64,000 bases of DNA from Paenibacillus guangzhouensis (GCF_009363075.1 NZ_CP045293.1:1302001-1366000), one strand, 5' to 3'; positions 19,711-29,511 are shown, numbered from the stretch's first letter. Numbers and translations are program-made. The notes: generated from the sequence alone by a model not told the origin.

Positions 19711-20502
19711 TCATTTCATCAAAACAGGAGATATTAAGCCAAGCTCAACAAGACCGTGATAAATACCGTCATCTTCACATGAAGCGGTGATCATATCTGC
19801 AACGGCTTTTGTCTCTGGAAGCGCATTGCCCATCGCAACGCCCGTTCCGACGAGGGAGAGCATCTCCAGATCGTTGTTGTTGTCACCGAAGGCATAGCTG
19901 TCACTGAGGCTGAAACGGCCGTGTTCTAACATTTTGGAAATGCCGATCGCTTTGGAGCAGCCTTTGGGAAGAATATCTAATGCATACGTGTGCCAAGGTA
20001 AAAATGTAAAGTGTGGAAAGCGGTCGATATAATGGCTGAGCTTCTCTTCCTCGCAAAATACGATGGCTTGATAAATCGGCGCACGAAGATGGAAGGTCGG
20101 ATCAACGGCAGGATACGTGATCTTCGTATCTCCGAAGGATTCTCGGATATAGGGATGATTCGCCTCACTCGATTTGAAATCGTCATGACTGACATAAGCA
20201 TAGGGACTGTTATTGCGCTGCATTTCGGATTGAAGCTGGATCAGCTCTTCTTGTGGTATCGGGTTATCATAAATAACTTGTCCTTCGAAAACGACATATT
20301 GCCCGTTCATCGCGACATAAGAGTCAATGCCCAGCGTTTGCCGAATATCTTCGAACAATATTGGCGTTCTGCCTGTCGCAATCGCTGTATATACGCCTTG
20401 CTGCTGTAATTCACGGATGGCGATGCGGGTTGATGCTAGAATTTCTTTTTGCTCATTCAACAATGTACCGTCAATATCGAAGAATACGATAGGTCTTCCC
20501 AT
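19711..20502 (-). CDS. Cof-type HAD hydrolase
   Basis: 263 residues. Motif I is FFDIDGTLLNEQ, motif II is ATGRT, and the C-terminal metal-binding motif is YAFGDNNNDLEML. The C2B cap lies between them. Such enzymes dephosphorylate sugar phosphates, pyridoxal phosphate or nucleotides with loose specificity. GAGGAGG lies 9 nt before the ATG. Monocistronic. Confidence 0.9.
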   Translation of the reverse strand: MGRPIVFFDIDGTLLNEQKEILASTRIAIRELQQQGVYTAIATGRTPILFEDIRQTLGIDSYVAMNGQYVVFEGQVIYDNPIPQEELIQLQSEMQRNNSPYAYVSHDDFKSSEANHPYIRESFGDTKITYPAVDPTFHLRAPIYQAIVFCEEEKLSHYIDRFPHFTFLPWHTYALDILPKGCSKAIGISKMLEHGRFSLSDSYAFGDNNNDLEMLSLVGTGVAMGNALPETKAVADMITASCEDDGIYHGLVELGLISPVLMK

Positions 20503-20616
20503 GATGGCATTCCTCCTCTATGATGATAAAAGAATTGTGCGGCCATGACGCCCGATGAAGGTAACGCTGGCCGCATGTGATGACTGCTCTTGGTGTTACA
20601 AATTCATGATAATTTA

Positions 20617-20630
20617 TGAAAAGCTTTTCA
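20617..20630 (+). promoter_or_regulatory. Putative LacI-family operator
   Basis: Perfect 14-bp palindrome TGAAAAGCTTTTCA, 41 bp before the LacI gene start. It has the size and symmetry of a LacI-family site. Confidence 0.5.
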
Positions 20631-20671
20631 GGTCAATAGCCATTTTTCAGAAAAGGTGGTGAAGATATTTC

Positions 20672-21649
20672 ATGGCGAATATTAAGGAAATTGCGAAGCT
20701 AGCTGGCGTATCGATCGCAACGGTATCGCGCGTGCTCAATCAGCACCCGTATGTTCGGGAAGACAAGCGTGCTGCCGTGCTCGAAGCGGTGGAGAAGCTC
20801 AATTATTCCCAAAATATGAATGCGGTCCACCTTGTCAAAGGGAAGACATCAATGATTGCGGTCGTTCTGCCGTATGTCAATCATCCGTACTTTGGGAGTA
20901 TGATCGACGGGATTGCCAATGCTTCTCTTGCTTGCGATTACAAGCTGGTCTTATGCCAGACGGATTATCGGGCGGAAGAAGAGCAGAAGGTGCTGGATAT
21001 GCTCCGGATGAAGCAGGTTGACGGGATTGTGTTCTGTTCCAAAACGATGTCATGGGATGAAATCGAACCTTATGCCGTGTATGGTCCTATTATCGCTTGT
21101 GAGAATGCAGGGGATCGAGCGATTTCGTCGGTATTTATCGATCATTATGGTAGCTTCAAGCTGGGGATGGATTATCTTATCGGCAAGGGCCACCGCAAGA
21201 TCGGTTATTTTATCGGCCGCGGCGACAGCTACAGCAACCGAAATCGTAAACAAGCCTATTACGATGCTCTGCATGCAATTGGCGAGGAGCCTTGTTCAGA
21301 CTGGCAGTTTGAACGTATTTTTGATTTTGAGCGCGGGGTTGAAGTCGTTCACAATATGTTAGCTATGGAAAATCGACCGACAGCGCTACTAGGTGGAGGG
21401 GATCATCCTGCCGCTGCGATCGTCGCCGAGGCGAGAAAGCATGGGATCCAAGTACCTGAGGATCTAGCGGTCATCGGATTGGATAATCAGCCCATTGCGG
21501 AAGTGCTCGGCATCACGACGATCGAACAATCGATGTATGATGTCGGGACTTACGCCTTTGAGATTCTATATGAGCGAATGAATGATAAGACGTTACCGCC
21601 AGCGCGAAAAGAGTTACCCTATCGGCTGATTGAGCGTACGACGGTCTGA
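20672..21649 (+). CDS. LacI-family transcriptional regulator
   Basis: 325 residues. The N-terminal helix-turn-helix and hinge read NIKEIAKLAGVSIATVSRVL and KLNYSQNMNA. A periplasmic-binding-protein-like sugar domain follows. The gene is followed 14 bp later by a GrpB-family gene and then unrelated small genes, so its target sugar operon is not evident locally. The palindrome at 20617-20630 suggests autoregulation. Confidence 0.9.
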   Translation: MANIKEIAKLAGVSIATVSRVLNQHPYVREDKRAAVLEAVEKLNYSQNMNAVHLVKGKTSMIAVVLPYVNHPYFGSMIDGIANASLACDYKLVLCQTDYRAEEEQKVLDMLRMKQVDGIVFCSKTMSWDEIEPYAVYGPIIACENAGDRAISSVFIDHYGSFKLGMDYLIGKGHRKIGYFIGRGDSYSNRNRKQAYYDALHAIGEEPCSDWQFERIFDFERGVEVVHNMLAMENRPTALLGGGDHPAAAIVAEARKHGIQVPEDLAVIGLDNQPIAEVLGITTIEQSMYDVGTYAFEILYERMNDKTLPPARKELPYRLIERTTV

Positions 21650-21663
21650 GGAGGAGTGGGAGC

Positions 21664-22206
21664 ATGGATTTCATCGAAGTAGTGGCATACAAGCAGGAAT
21701 GGCATGATCAATTCCTTGTGCTTGCTGGAGAGCTGCGGCGAGCGCTCGGCGAGACCGCTATGCGTATCGACCACATCGGTTCGACATCGGTAGCAGGGTT
21801 GGCCGCTAAGCCAATAATCGATATTCAAATCTCTGTTCGTTGTTTGCAGACAATGGAACAATATCAGATCGCATTGGAAAATGCAGGCTACCGCTACCAT
21901 TCAGATAATGATGACCTGAGCAAACGGTATTTTCGTGAAGGCCCAGAAAACCCGAGAATACATATCCATGTGCGTGAAGCAGGCAGTTGGTCCGAGCAAT
22001 TGAATTTATTATTTCGTGATTACCTTAGGGAACAGCCTGAAGCATGCAAAAAGTACGAAGAAGTCAAATATGGCCTCGCTGAGCGATATCGGAATGATCG
22101 AGAGGCTTATGTTCGTGGGAAGGAAGAGGTTGTATGGGCGATCCTTCGACAAGCCCATGGTTGGAGTATGCATGAGGGCTGGAAACCTGGAGTATCGGAT
22201 GCATAG
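21664..22206 (+). CDS. GrpB-family (UPF0157) nucleotidyltransferase-like protein
   Basis: 180 residues with the family hallmarks RIDHIGSTSVAGLAAKPIIDIQI and RIHIHVREAGS. The fold resembles nucleotidyltransferases, but activity for the stand-alone family is unproven. RBS GAGGAGG lies just before the ATG. It is probably in one transcript with the preceding LacI gene and the following TPR gene. Confidence 0.85.
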   Translation: MDFIEVVAYKQEWHDQFLVLAGELRRALGETAMRIDHIGSTSVAGLAAKPIIDIQISVRCLQTMEQYQIALENAGYRYHSDNDDLSKRYFREGPENPRIHIHVREAGSWSEQLNLLFRDYLREQPEACKKYEEVKYGLAERYRNDREAYVRGKEEVVWAILRQAHGWSMHEGWKPGVSDA

Positions 22207-22242
22207 AATCCATGTCAATAAGAAATATAGTGGGGTGAGGGA

Positions 22243-22725
22243 ATGGAAAAGTTAGATGAGGCGATTGGGCTTCGCGAGCGTGGTGAACATGAGGCGGCGA
22301 GAGACATTCTGCTCCAATTGGTGGTGGACATGCCGATGTCTCCGGAGGTGTGGTATCAATGCGCCTGGATTCATGATGTGATGGGCCTGGAACGTGAAGC
22401 AGCACCTTATTATGTACGAGCACTAGAACTCGGAATTATGGGGGAAGATCGGCAAGGCGCATTCCTTGGTCTCGGCAGCACGTATCGGACGCTTGGGATG
22501 TACGAAGAATCCAAGGCGGTTTTGGAACGGGCAATGGCTGAGTTTCCGGCGCAGCGAGAGTATCCAGTGTTCTATGCCATGACGCTCTACAATTTGCAAG
22601 AGCACAGTCAAGCGATGCAAATCCTGTTGGAACAATTAGCTGAGACAAGCGCCGATCAAGGTGTTCAAACGTATCGCAAAGCCATTGCCTTCTATGCCGA
22701 TAAATTGGATCAACGGTGGGACTGA
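22243..22725 (+). CDS. Tetratricopeptide-repeat protein
   Basis: 160 residues built of TPR-like helical pairs (residues about 3-35, 37-70, 73-105, 107-140), such as EVWYQCAWIHDVMGLEREAAPYYVRALELG. It resembles small Bacillus TPR proteins of unknown role, presumably a protein-interaction scaffold. Confidence 0.75.
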   Translation: MEKLDEAIGLRERGEHEAARDILLQLVVDMPMSPEVWYQCAWIHDVMGLEREAAPYYVRALELGIMGEDRQGAFLGLGSTYRTLGMYEESKAVLERAMAEFPAQREYPVFYAMTLYNLQEHSQAMQILLEQLAETSADQGVQTYRKAIAFYADKLDQRWD

Positions 22726-22825
22726 CGATGGAACGGATCGAAGTGAGCCATTGCTATTGTCAATATATTGCAGTAGAATAGGTTCCAAAATGATATGTAC
22801 CTTCATAGGAAAAGTGGTGAAAGTG

Positions 22826-23263
22826 ATGAACCTAACCCTTCGACAAGCACGCCTTGCGGATGCTCCCATGTTGGCTATACTCAATCAAGAACTTATTCGA
22901 GCTGAGCAGAGTGTTAATCCCATGAATCTAGCGCAACTAACCGAACGGATGGTTCGTTTCTTGCAGGAGCAGTGGGAAGCCCAGATTCTCTTATCTCAAG
23001 GAGAGATTGTGGGCTATGCCTTGTATCAATACCGATCAAATGAGGTTAACCCGGGAAAACTGCAAGTCTATGTACGACAATATATGATCCGGGATGCCTA
23101 TCGTAGGCGCGGGTATGGAAGAGCTGGAATCAGACTGCTTCAGTCGAATGTATTTCCGGAGTCGACAGAACTGATCATTGATGTTCTTGAGAGCAATCCC
23201 GAAGGACGACAATTCTGGGCGAGTATGGGATTCGCAGCTTACTGCACAACAATGAAATTGTAA
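22826..23263 (+). CDS. GNAT-family N-acetyltransferase
   Basis: 145 residues. The acetyl-CoA-binding loop is IRDAYRRRGYGRAGI and the C-terminal motif is SNPEGRQFWASMGF. A longer frame reaches 22661 but overlaps the TPR gene, while ATG 22826 is preceded by a weak AAAGTGGTG. Substrate unknown. Confidence 0.82.
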   Translation: MNLTLRQARLADAPMLAILNQELIRAEQSVNPMNLAQLTERMVRFLQEQWEAQILLSQGEIVGYALYQYRSNEVNPGKLQVYVRQYMIRDAYRRRGYGRAGIRLLQSNVFPESTELIIDVLESNPEGRQFWASMGFAAYCTTMKL

Positions 23264-23326
23264 TTGCAAGAGAGTGGAAGGATTAAGATTTCTGATGCTA
23301 CCATCGATCGAACAGCTAGATTCCGA

Positions 23327-23354
23327 AGTCGGGCCATAAGGCTCGGCTTTTTTT
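23327..23354 (+). terminator. Rho-independent terminator
   Basis: AGTCGGGCC, loop ATAA, GGCTCGGCT (nine pairs including two G-U) followed by a T run. Confidence 0.85.
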
Positions 23355-23612
23355 ATATCCTACAGCAAGAACGTGTGTTCTGATATAATAAAAAATGTCC
23401 TTCGAGAAGAAGAATAGCATCTTAATTCACATCAACGTGATAAAAAAATACGTGTTCGCACACGATACTAAGCCGTCCTCGCACCATGCCATACGTATGC
23501 GGGATCTATCTACTCTTATACGAACCCAACCTCACATACGCACTTAATTCCTACGAGAACCGTACGCATCCAGAATTTTAAAGAAAAATGAATCGCCATA
23601 TAAGTTGTTGGG
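23355..23612. other. Long intergenic region without a recognised gene
   Basis: No convincing ORF on either strand. TATAAT at 23384-23389 and the imperfect palindrome CGTGTTCGCACACG near 23451-23464 are seen, but nothing links them to a known element. Confidence 0.3.
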
Positions 23613-23632
23613 CCCAAAAATACCCAAAAATA
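23613..23632 (+). repeat. Tandem 10-bp direct repeat upstream of a promoter
   Basis: CCCAAAAATA occurs twice in tandem and ends 4 bp before the -35 element of the LacI gene promoter. It could be an activator site. Confidence 0.6.
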
Positions 23633-23636
23633 GTCG

Positions 23637-23665
23637 TTGACACCTGCCCAAATGCCCCTTATATT
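23637..23665 (+). promoter_or_regulatory. Promoter of the sugar-locus LacI gene
   Basis: TTGACA (23637-23642), 17-bp spacer, TATATT (23660-23665). Confidence 0.75.
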
Positions 23666-23678
23666 ATTTGTACATCAC

Positions 23679-23688
23679 CCAAATTTGG
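23679..23688 (+). promoter_or_regulatory. Putative operator palindrome
   Basis: CCAAATTTGG starts 13 bp after the -10 element, where a repressor such as the encoded LacI protein could bind. Confidence 0.4.
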
Positions 23689-23736
23689 ATAGAGTCGTAG
23701 TCCATAGAGATGCAAGAGGAGTAAGGGAGGTGGAGC

Positions 23737-24801
23737 ATGCCGTCTTTGAAGGATATTGCCCAAATGGTTGGGGTATCGATTTCTACGGTGTCCCGCGTAA
23801 TCAATAACGATACAAGCAAACATATCAGTGCAGATACGAAAAACAGAGTATGGGAAGCAGCCAAGGCACTGAACTATCAACCGAATGAAACGCCAAGGCG
23901 CTTAGTGCAGAAGAAATTGAGTCAAGTCGAGCCGGACGCGCAACCGCGGCGGATCGGGTGTATTCTCTCGTTACCGAACAATAAGTATAACCATCCGTAT
24001 TTCTCGCCGATTCTAGCGGGCATTGAGGATAAACTGAAGAGCTTGGGCTGCGTACTGCATTTCATCCGGACGGAAGATGAGATTCGTGAAGATCTAGCCC
24101 ATCATCAATTTGAAGGTGAGGGCAAGCCAGATGGATTGATTTTTGTCGAAGGAGTGGAGAAGTCGCTCTATCAGCAACTGCGTGAAGTGGTTCCCTACTG
24201 TGTGGGAATCGATATCTCTGATCCGACCGTTCCCGTCATCGCATATGATCGCGTAATCGCAGCGAAGGCTGCAACGCAGCATCTTATCGAGCAAGGTCAT
24301 GAGCGTATTGGATTTATCGGAGGCGTAGGACTTACAGGCGATATGACGAGGGAGAAAAGATTCCGAGGATATCGTGAAGCGCTAGAACGTGCGGCACTTA
24401 CAGTGAACCCGGCATGGATCATGAATTCAGAGTGGGACGTTGACCGCAGTTACGAATGTATGAAGCGTTTGTTGCATGAGCATCCCAATGATCTTCCTAC
24501 GGCGATGTTTTGCGCGAGTGATATGATGGCCATCTCAGCGATGAGAGCGGTTACAGAAGCAGGCTTGCGAATTCCGGAAGACATAGCTTTTATCGGTCTT
24601 GATAATATCGATTTTGCCAAATATACATCTCCTGCCCTCTCATCCGTACATATTCCGAAATACGAGATGGGGCTCGCAGCAGCGAAATCGCTCCTTGATT
24701 GGATGGATGGAGCATATACGATACCATACCGAATGGTATTGCCCTTTGAACTGATGATAAGAGAATCCTCTATTCATAGCCAAATTCTTATCGAAAGGTA
24801 G
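23737..24801 (+). CDS. LacI-family transcriptional regulator of the sugar locus
   Basis: 354 residues. The N-terminus SLKDIAQMVGVSISTVSRVI and hinge ALNYQPNETPRRL are typical, followed by a sugar-binding domain. GGGAGG precedes the ATG. It is immediately followed (9 bp) by a Gfo/Idh/MocA oxidoreductase and then a binding-protein ABC importer, so it probably controls uptake and oxidation of one sugar or polyol. The inducer is not predictable. Confidence 0.9.
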   Translation: MPSLKDIAQMVGVSISTVSRVINNDTSKHISADTKNRVWEAAKALNYQPNETPRRLVQKKLSQVEPDAQPRRIGCILSLPNNKYNHPYFSPILAGIEDKLKSLGCVLHFIRTEDEIREDLAHHQFEGEGKPDGLIFVEGVEKSLYQQLREVVPYCVGIDISDPTVPVIAYDRVIAAKAATQHLIEQGHERIGFIGGVGLTGDMTREKRFRGYREALERAALTVNPAWIMNSEWDVDRSYECMKRLLHEHPNDLPTAMFCASDMMAISAMRAVTEAGLRIPEDIAFIGLDNIDFAKYTSPALSSVHIPKYEMGLAAAKSLLDWMDGAYTIPYRMVLPFELMIRESSIHSQILIER

Positions 24802-24810
24802 TGTACACGT

Positions 24811-26082
24811 ATGAACAAAGTAACAGCAATTCTATTAGGAGCAGGGGATCGAGGCGCTAGAGCTTATGGGCCCTATGCGATTAATTACCCGCATGAGCTG
24901 CAGATTATCGCTGTAGCCGAGCCGAACGAGGAACGTAGAGTGAACTTCATGCAAGACCACGGCATTCCGGAGTCAATGGCTTTTACCGATTGGAAGGATG
25001 TCCTCAATAAGCCGAAAATGGCGGATGTCATGATTATCTGTACAATGGATCGAATGCATTATGAACCGACGTTAAAAGCGCTCGACCTCGGCTACCATGT
25101 GCTGCTCGAGAAACCGATGTCACCAGAACCACGTGAATGCATTGAGATGGAGCTTGCAGCGAAGCGCAACAATCGATTACTTATTATTGGTCACGTACTT
25201 CGTTATACAAGTTACTGGTCATCGATCAAACGTGTATTAGATGAAGGTCGAATTGGTCAGATTGCTTCGATTCAATTAAATGAGAACGTAGAGCATATGC
25301 ATATGTCCCACAGCTTTGTACGCGGTAATTGGAGTAACTCGGACGTATCGAGTCCGATGATTCTTCAGAAATCTTGTCATGATATGGATGTGCTATCTTG
25401 GCTCATGAATCAGCCGTGCATGCGAATCAGCTCGTATGGTTCACTCATGCATTTTAATGAACAGAACGCTCCAGCCGGTGCGCCGCTTCGTTGTCTAGAC
25501 GGATGTCCTGCCGAATCCACTTGTCCATATCATGCAGCACGTTATTATCTAGGTGAAGGCAAAGGATGGGCGCGTAAATTTACGTTAGATACAAGCCGCG
25601 AAGGCATTTTGGAAGCGCTTCAAACAAACGATTACGGACGTTGTGTGTACCACTCTGACAATAACGTTGTCGATCATCAAGTGGCATCGATGGAATTCGC
25701 AGACGGTGCGACAGCAACGTTCAGCATGTGCGGATTCACACATAATCAGACACGTACCGTACAGATCATGGGAACCAAAGGCGAAATCCGCGGCGATATG
25801 GAGAACAACTCGTTTACAATTTATGACTTCTTAACGAAAGAACAACAGACGATCAAAGTGAATCCAGGTACATTCGGACATGGCGGCGGCGATGAAGGCA
25901 TCGTAAGAACCTTCTTGAAGGAAGTGCGCGAATATGACGGCGGTGAAGGATTGACTTCAGCATCGGCATCGGTACGCAGTCACTTGATGGCATTCGCTGC
26001 GGAAGAATCCAGATTAAATAAAGGCAAGGCGATTGAGATTGACGCCTATTATAGAAGCTTCATTCCGGAAGGCGCAGTTTAA
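24811..26082 (+). CDS. Gfo/Idh/MocA-family oxidoreductase
   Basis: 423 residues. The N-terminal Rossmann fold has GAGDRGARAYG as the NAD(P) loop, and the family's EKPM motif is at LLEKPMSPEP. The C-terminal domain is of the GFO type. An insertion with closely spaced cysteines, CLDGCPAESTCPYHA, may bind metal. Family members oxidise or epimerise sugars and inositols. It sits between its regulator and the ABC importer, pointing to catabolism of the imported compound. Confidence 0.88.
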   Translation: MNKVTAILLGAGDRGARAYGPYAINYPHELQIIAVAEPNEERRVNFMQDHGIPESMAFTDWKDVLNKPKMADVMIICTMDRMHYEPTLKALDLGYHVLLEKPMSPEPRECIEMELAAKRNNRLLIIGHVLRYTSYWSSIKRVLDEGRIGQIASIQLNENVEHMHMSHSFVRGNWSNSDVSSPMILQKSCHDMDVLSWLMNQPCMRISSYGSLMHFNEQNAPAGAPLRCLDGCPAESTCPYHAARYYLGEGKGWARKFTLDTSREGILEALQTNDYGRCVYHSDNNVVDHQVASMEFADGATATFSMCGFTHNQTRTVQIMGTKGEIRGDMENNSFTIYDFLTKEQQTIKVNPGTFGHGGGDEGIVRTFLKEVREYDGGEGLTSASASVRSHLMAFAAEESRLNKGKAIEIDAYYRSFIPEGAV

Positions 26083-26251
26083 TCACAGCAGGCGGGTGTA
26101 CATTCTATAGGGGAGGTGGTATTCGATTCGCAGCAAGACTAGATGTTGTATGTAACCATAGCAAAATGAACCATGAACGTGTTCGTCAATCGATTCACCC
26201 GAAGTAATAAGACACACAAATCATATGAAATGATTATGGGGGGACTTACGG

Positions 26252-27574
26252 ATGAAACGGATTTTTATGCTTACATTGCTTGCACTAATGGTTATGGTCG
26301 CTGGTTGTTCAGGCGGCGGCACTTCATCGGATGATGGAGGGAAGACATCAACATCGACGGAAGGTCAAGGCCAGACGGATTCGAATACGACTGATTCGAA
26401 AGAGACGGTCACGATCACCTATGCGGGATGGGGTACAAGTGGCTATAAAGATGCCTATGCAATGATCGTCAAAGCTTTCGAAGAGAAACACCCGAATATT
26501 AAAATTAAGATCGAAGACACACCGAACAAACAATATTGGCAAAAGCTAGAAACCGCTGCGAACGGCGATAATCTGCCGGATGTGTTCTGGATGAACGGTC
26601 CAAGATTTATGCAGTATGCTGCGAATGATATGCTCATGCCGCTCGGTACTCTCATTAAGCAAGACAACTATGATATGAACAACTACCCGAAATCGCTCGT
26701 CGATTTGTACACGTATGATGGTCAGTCTTATGGTATCCCGAAGGACTTCGATACGATTGGCGTATGGTACAACAAAGCTCTGTTCGATGAGAAGAAGGTG
26801 GAATATCCGAACGCATCTTGGGATTGGAATAAAATGATTGATGCGGCGCAGAAACTAACGGACCCTGCGAAGGGGCAGTGGGGGATCGCGGCGAACTTCG
26901 ATTCGCAAGGCGGATATTACAATACGATCTACCAAGCCGGAGGCTACATGATTTCTGACGATAAGAAATCTTCAGGCTATGATAAACCTGAAGCGATCGA
27001 AGGGATCAAATTCTGGACAGATCTGATTCATAAGTACAAAGCTTCGCCGACGATGGCCCAAATGACGGATACGGAAGCCCTTAATATGTTCACATCCGGC
27101 AAAGTCGCAATGTTATGGGAAGGTTCTTGGAACGCGGTTGACTTCGCAAATAATGACTATCTGAAGGATAAAATCGGTGTTGCCGCATTACCGAAAGGCA
27201 AGCAGCAATCCGTTGTTATTCATGGTCTCGGTCACGTCATGTCGAAGAATACCAAACATCCCAAAGAAGCATGGGAATTCTTGAAGTTCTTAGGCTCGAA
27301 GGAAGTCGCAGATATTCACACGAAGACAGGCGTAGCGATCCCGGCATTTAATGGGACACAGGATGCATGGGTGAAATCCCAACCGAACCTGGATCTTCAA
27401 ATTTTCATTGATCAATTAGCATACTCCAAGCCTTATCCAGTATCCAAATATACGGCGAAATGGTCAGGACTTGAATCGGATATTCTGAAGAAAGCTTGGT
27501 CTGGCGAGCTTAGTCCAGAAGAAGCTGGCAAGCAAATGGCTGCGAAGATGAATGAAGCGCTAGCTGCTGAATAA
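26252..27574 (+). CDS. Sugar ABC transporter substrate-binding lipoprotein
   Basis: 440 residues with a lipoprotein signal peptide (LALMVMVAGC, lipidated Cys at residue 19) and a Ser/Thr/Gly-rich linker. The mature part is a cluster B/D sugar-binding protein: WGTSGYKDAYAMIVKAFEEK and later MLWEGSWNAVDF. It captures the sugar outside the membrane for the two permeases that follow. No ATPase is encoded nearby, so a shared MsmK/MsmX-type ATPase is likely. Confidence 0.92.
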   Translation: MKRIFMLTLLALMVMVAGCSGGGTSSDDGGKTSTSTEGQGQTDSNTTDSKETVTITYAGWGTSGYKDAYAMIVKAFEEKHPNIKIKIEDTPNKQYWQKLETAANGDNLPDVFWMNGPRFMQYAANDMLMPLGTLIKQDNYDMNNYPKSLVDLYTYDGQSYGIPKDFDTIGVWYNKALFDEKKVEYPNASWDWNKMIDAAQKLTDPAKGQWGIAANFDSQGGYYNTIYQAGGYMISDDKKSSGYDKPEAIEGIKFWTDLIHKYKASPTMAQMTDTEALNMFTSGKVAMLWEGSWNAVDFANNDYLKDKIGVAALPKGKQQSVVIHGLGHVMSKNTKHPKEAWEFLKFLGSKEVADIHTKTGVAIPAFNGTQDAWVKSQPNLDLQIFIDQLAYSKPYPVSKYTAKWSGLESDILKKAWSGELSPEEAGKQMAAKMNEALAAE

Positions 27575-27655
27575 TACCTGTCACACGAGTATAGGCCTTG
27601 TCACTGCGAGCAGTAACAGGGCCTTCTTCATAATCCAGATGAGGAGGCGGCTTAA

Positions 27656-28588
27656 GTGCAGATCGAAGCAGATGTTCGCGCACGTCAGATGATGAAGCGA
27701 AGATTAAGTCCAATGAAAACCCAAGAATGGCTATGGGGATATATTTTCGTTGCACCATTGATACTTGGCATTGCCGTATTTTATATGTGGCCAGTGATTC
27801 AGACCTTCTACTTTAGCTTCACGGAGTGGGGCGCATTCAACAAATATTCGTGGAGTGGGCTGAAGAATTATGAAAGGCTCTTACAGGATAAGGTGTTGTG
27901 GGGAGCATTCCGAAATACGCTTGTGTTCGTGGTATGGTCTGTCCCCTTAACTGTCATTTTCTCGATCATTGTCGCGGCACTATTGAACCAGAAAGTAAGG
28001 GGACTCACAATCTATCGTACGCTCTATTTCTTGCCGGTCGTGACAATGCCAGCGGCGGTGTCGATCGTGTGGAAATGGTTGTATAACGGGGATTATGGAT
28101 TCATTAACTATATTCTGAGCTTCTTCCATATTCAAGGTCCGACTTGGTTGTCCGATCCGAAATTTGCGCTCTACGCGGTCATTGTGGTGGCGGTATGGAT
28201 GGCGATCGGGAACAATATGATCATTCTACTGTCGGGATTGCAGGGAATATCCTCGAGCTATTATGAAGCAGCAGAGCTCGATGGTGCAGGACCGTTCTAT
28301 AAGTTCTTCAATATAACGCTGCCACTGCTCACACCTACGATTTTCTTCGTCATGGTTATGCAGCTCATCAGTGCCTTCCAAATGTTCGATCTGATCTTCA
28401 TGATGATCGGCGACAAGAGCATTGCAATCGAATCTGCGCAGACCGTGGTGTTTATCTTCTACAAATACGCATTCTTAGACAATGCGAAAGGATATGCATC
28501 AACGATCGCAATCGTGCTGCTCGTCGTCATACTGATCATTACTGCCATTCAAATGCGTTTGCAGAAGAAATGGGTTCATTATGAATAG
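27656..28588 (+). CDS. Sugar ABC transporter permease (MalF-type)
   Basis: 310 residues, six predicted membrane helices. The EAA loop reads YYEAAELDGAGPFYKFFNITLPLL, the coupling motif for the ATPase. GTG start at 27656 is supported by GAGGAGG at 27640-27646. It lies 15 bp upstream of its partner permease. Confidence 0.92.
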   Translation: MQIEADVRARQMMKRRLSPMKTQEWLWGYIFVAPLILGIAVFYMWPVIQTFYFSFTEWGAFNKYSWSGLKNYERLLQDKVLWGAFRNTLVFVVWSVPLTVIFSIIVAALLNQKVRGLTIYRTLYFLPVVTMPAAVSIVWKWLYNGDYGFINYILSFFHIQGPTWLSDPKFALYAVIVVAVWMAIGNNMIILLSGLQGISSSYYEAAELDGAGPFYKFFNITLPLLTPTIFFVMVMQLISAFQMFDLIFMMIGDKSIAIESAQTVVFIFYKYAFLDNAKGYASTIAIVLLVVILIITAIQMRLQKKWVHYE

Positions 28589-28603
28589 GAGGGTGTTCTA
28601 AGC

Positions 28604-29443
28604 ATGAGAGCTACAGGTGTACGAACGAAAAATCGGACGAAGTTGATTATTCACGCCTTACTCATTGTTGGCGCCGTTCTCATGATGATCCCCTTCGTGT
28701 GGATGCTGCTGACATCATTCAAATCGTTAACAGAATCAACCCATGTCCCACCAGTTATCATCCCGAAATCCTTCAATTTCGACAACTACAGCAAAGCGAT
28801 GGTCTCGCTTCCGTTCAAGACATTCTACTTCAATACGGTCATTACAACGGTTGCGAAGACGATTGGACAGCTCTTCTTCTGTTCGCTCGCAGCCTATGCA
28901 TTCGCCCGATTATCTTTCCCAGGGCGCAACATCTTGTTCATCCTTTGTTTATCGGTGCTTATGGTTCCGGGTCAGGTGTTCATTATTCCGCAGTATATGA
29001 TTATGAAACAGCTTGGTTGGATTGATTCGTTGCAGGCGTTGATTGTACCAGGATTATTCAGCGTGTTCGGCACGTTCCTGCTCCGTCAATTCTTCATGAC
29101 GATTCCGAGAGAGCTGGAGGAGGCTGCCAAGCTCGACGGTTGCCATTATATCGGCATCTACTGGCGCGTGATTATCCCGCTAGCGAAGCCAGGGCTCGTA
29201 GCGCTGGCGATCTTCACCATATTATGGTCTTGGAATGATCTCTTGTGGCCGATTATCGTAAATACTTCGATGGATAAAATGCCGCTCTCTGCGGGTCTTG
29301 CTTATTTGCAAGGGGAGCATTTCACGAACTTCCCTGTCCTGATGGCGGGTTCCATTCTAGCGGTATGGCCGATGATTCTGATGTTCTTATTCTTCCAACG
29401 GTATTTCATTGAAGGGATTGCCTTGACGGGTACGAAGCAATAA
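28604..29443 (+). CDS. Sugar ABC transporter permease (MalG-type)
   Basis: 279 residues with six helices. The EAA loop is ELEEAAKLDGCHYIGIYWRV followed by IIPLAKPG. Partner of the preceding permease. It is the last gene of the operon, ended by a strong terminator. Confidence 0.92.
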   Translation: MRATGVRTKNRTKLIIHALLIVGAVLMMIPFVWMLLTSFKSLTESTHVPPVIIPKSFNFDNYSKAMVSLPFKTFYFNTVITTVAKTIGQLFFCSLAAYAFARLSFPGRNILFILCLSVLMVPGQVFIIPQYMIMKQLGWIDSLQALIVPGLFSVFGTFLLRQFFMTIPRELEEAAKLDGCHYIGIYWRVIIPLAKPGLVALAIFTILWSWNDLLWPIIVNTSMDKMPLSAGLAYLQGEHFTNFPVLMAGSILAVWPMILMFLFFQRYFIEGIALTGTKQ

Positions 29444-29477
29444 GTGGTTTGAAATGATTTGGATGAGTTTGCTTGTG

Positions 29478-29511
29478 AGCGACCTGCCCGTTGAAGGCAG
29501 GTCGCTTTTTT
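29478..29511 (+). terminator. Rho-independent terminator of the sugar operon
   Basis: AGCGACCTGCC, 7-nt loop, GGCAGGTCGCT, then TTTTT. Confidence 0.92.

Noticed and set aside
23451-23464. CGTGTTCGCACACG as operator or RNA hairpin
   Set aside because: Short, imperfect, single copy and not near a promoter that I trust.
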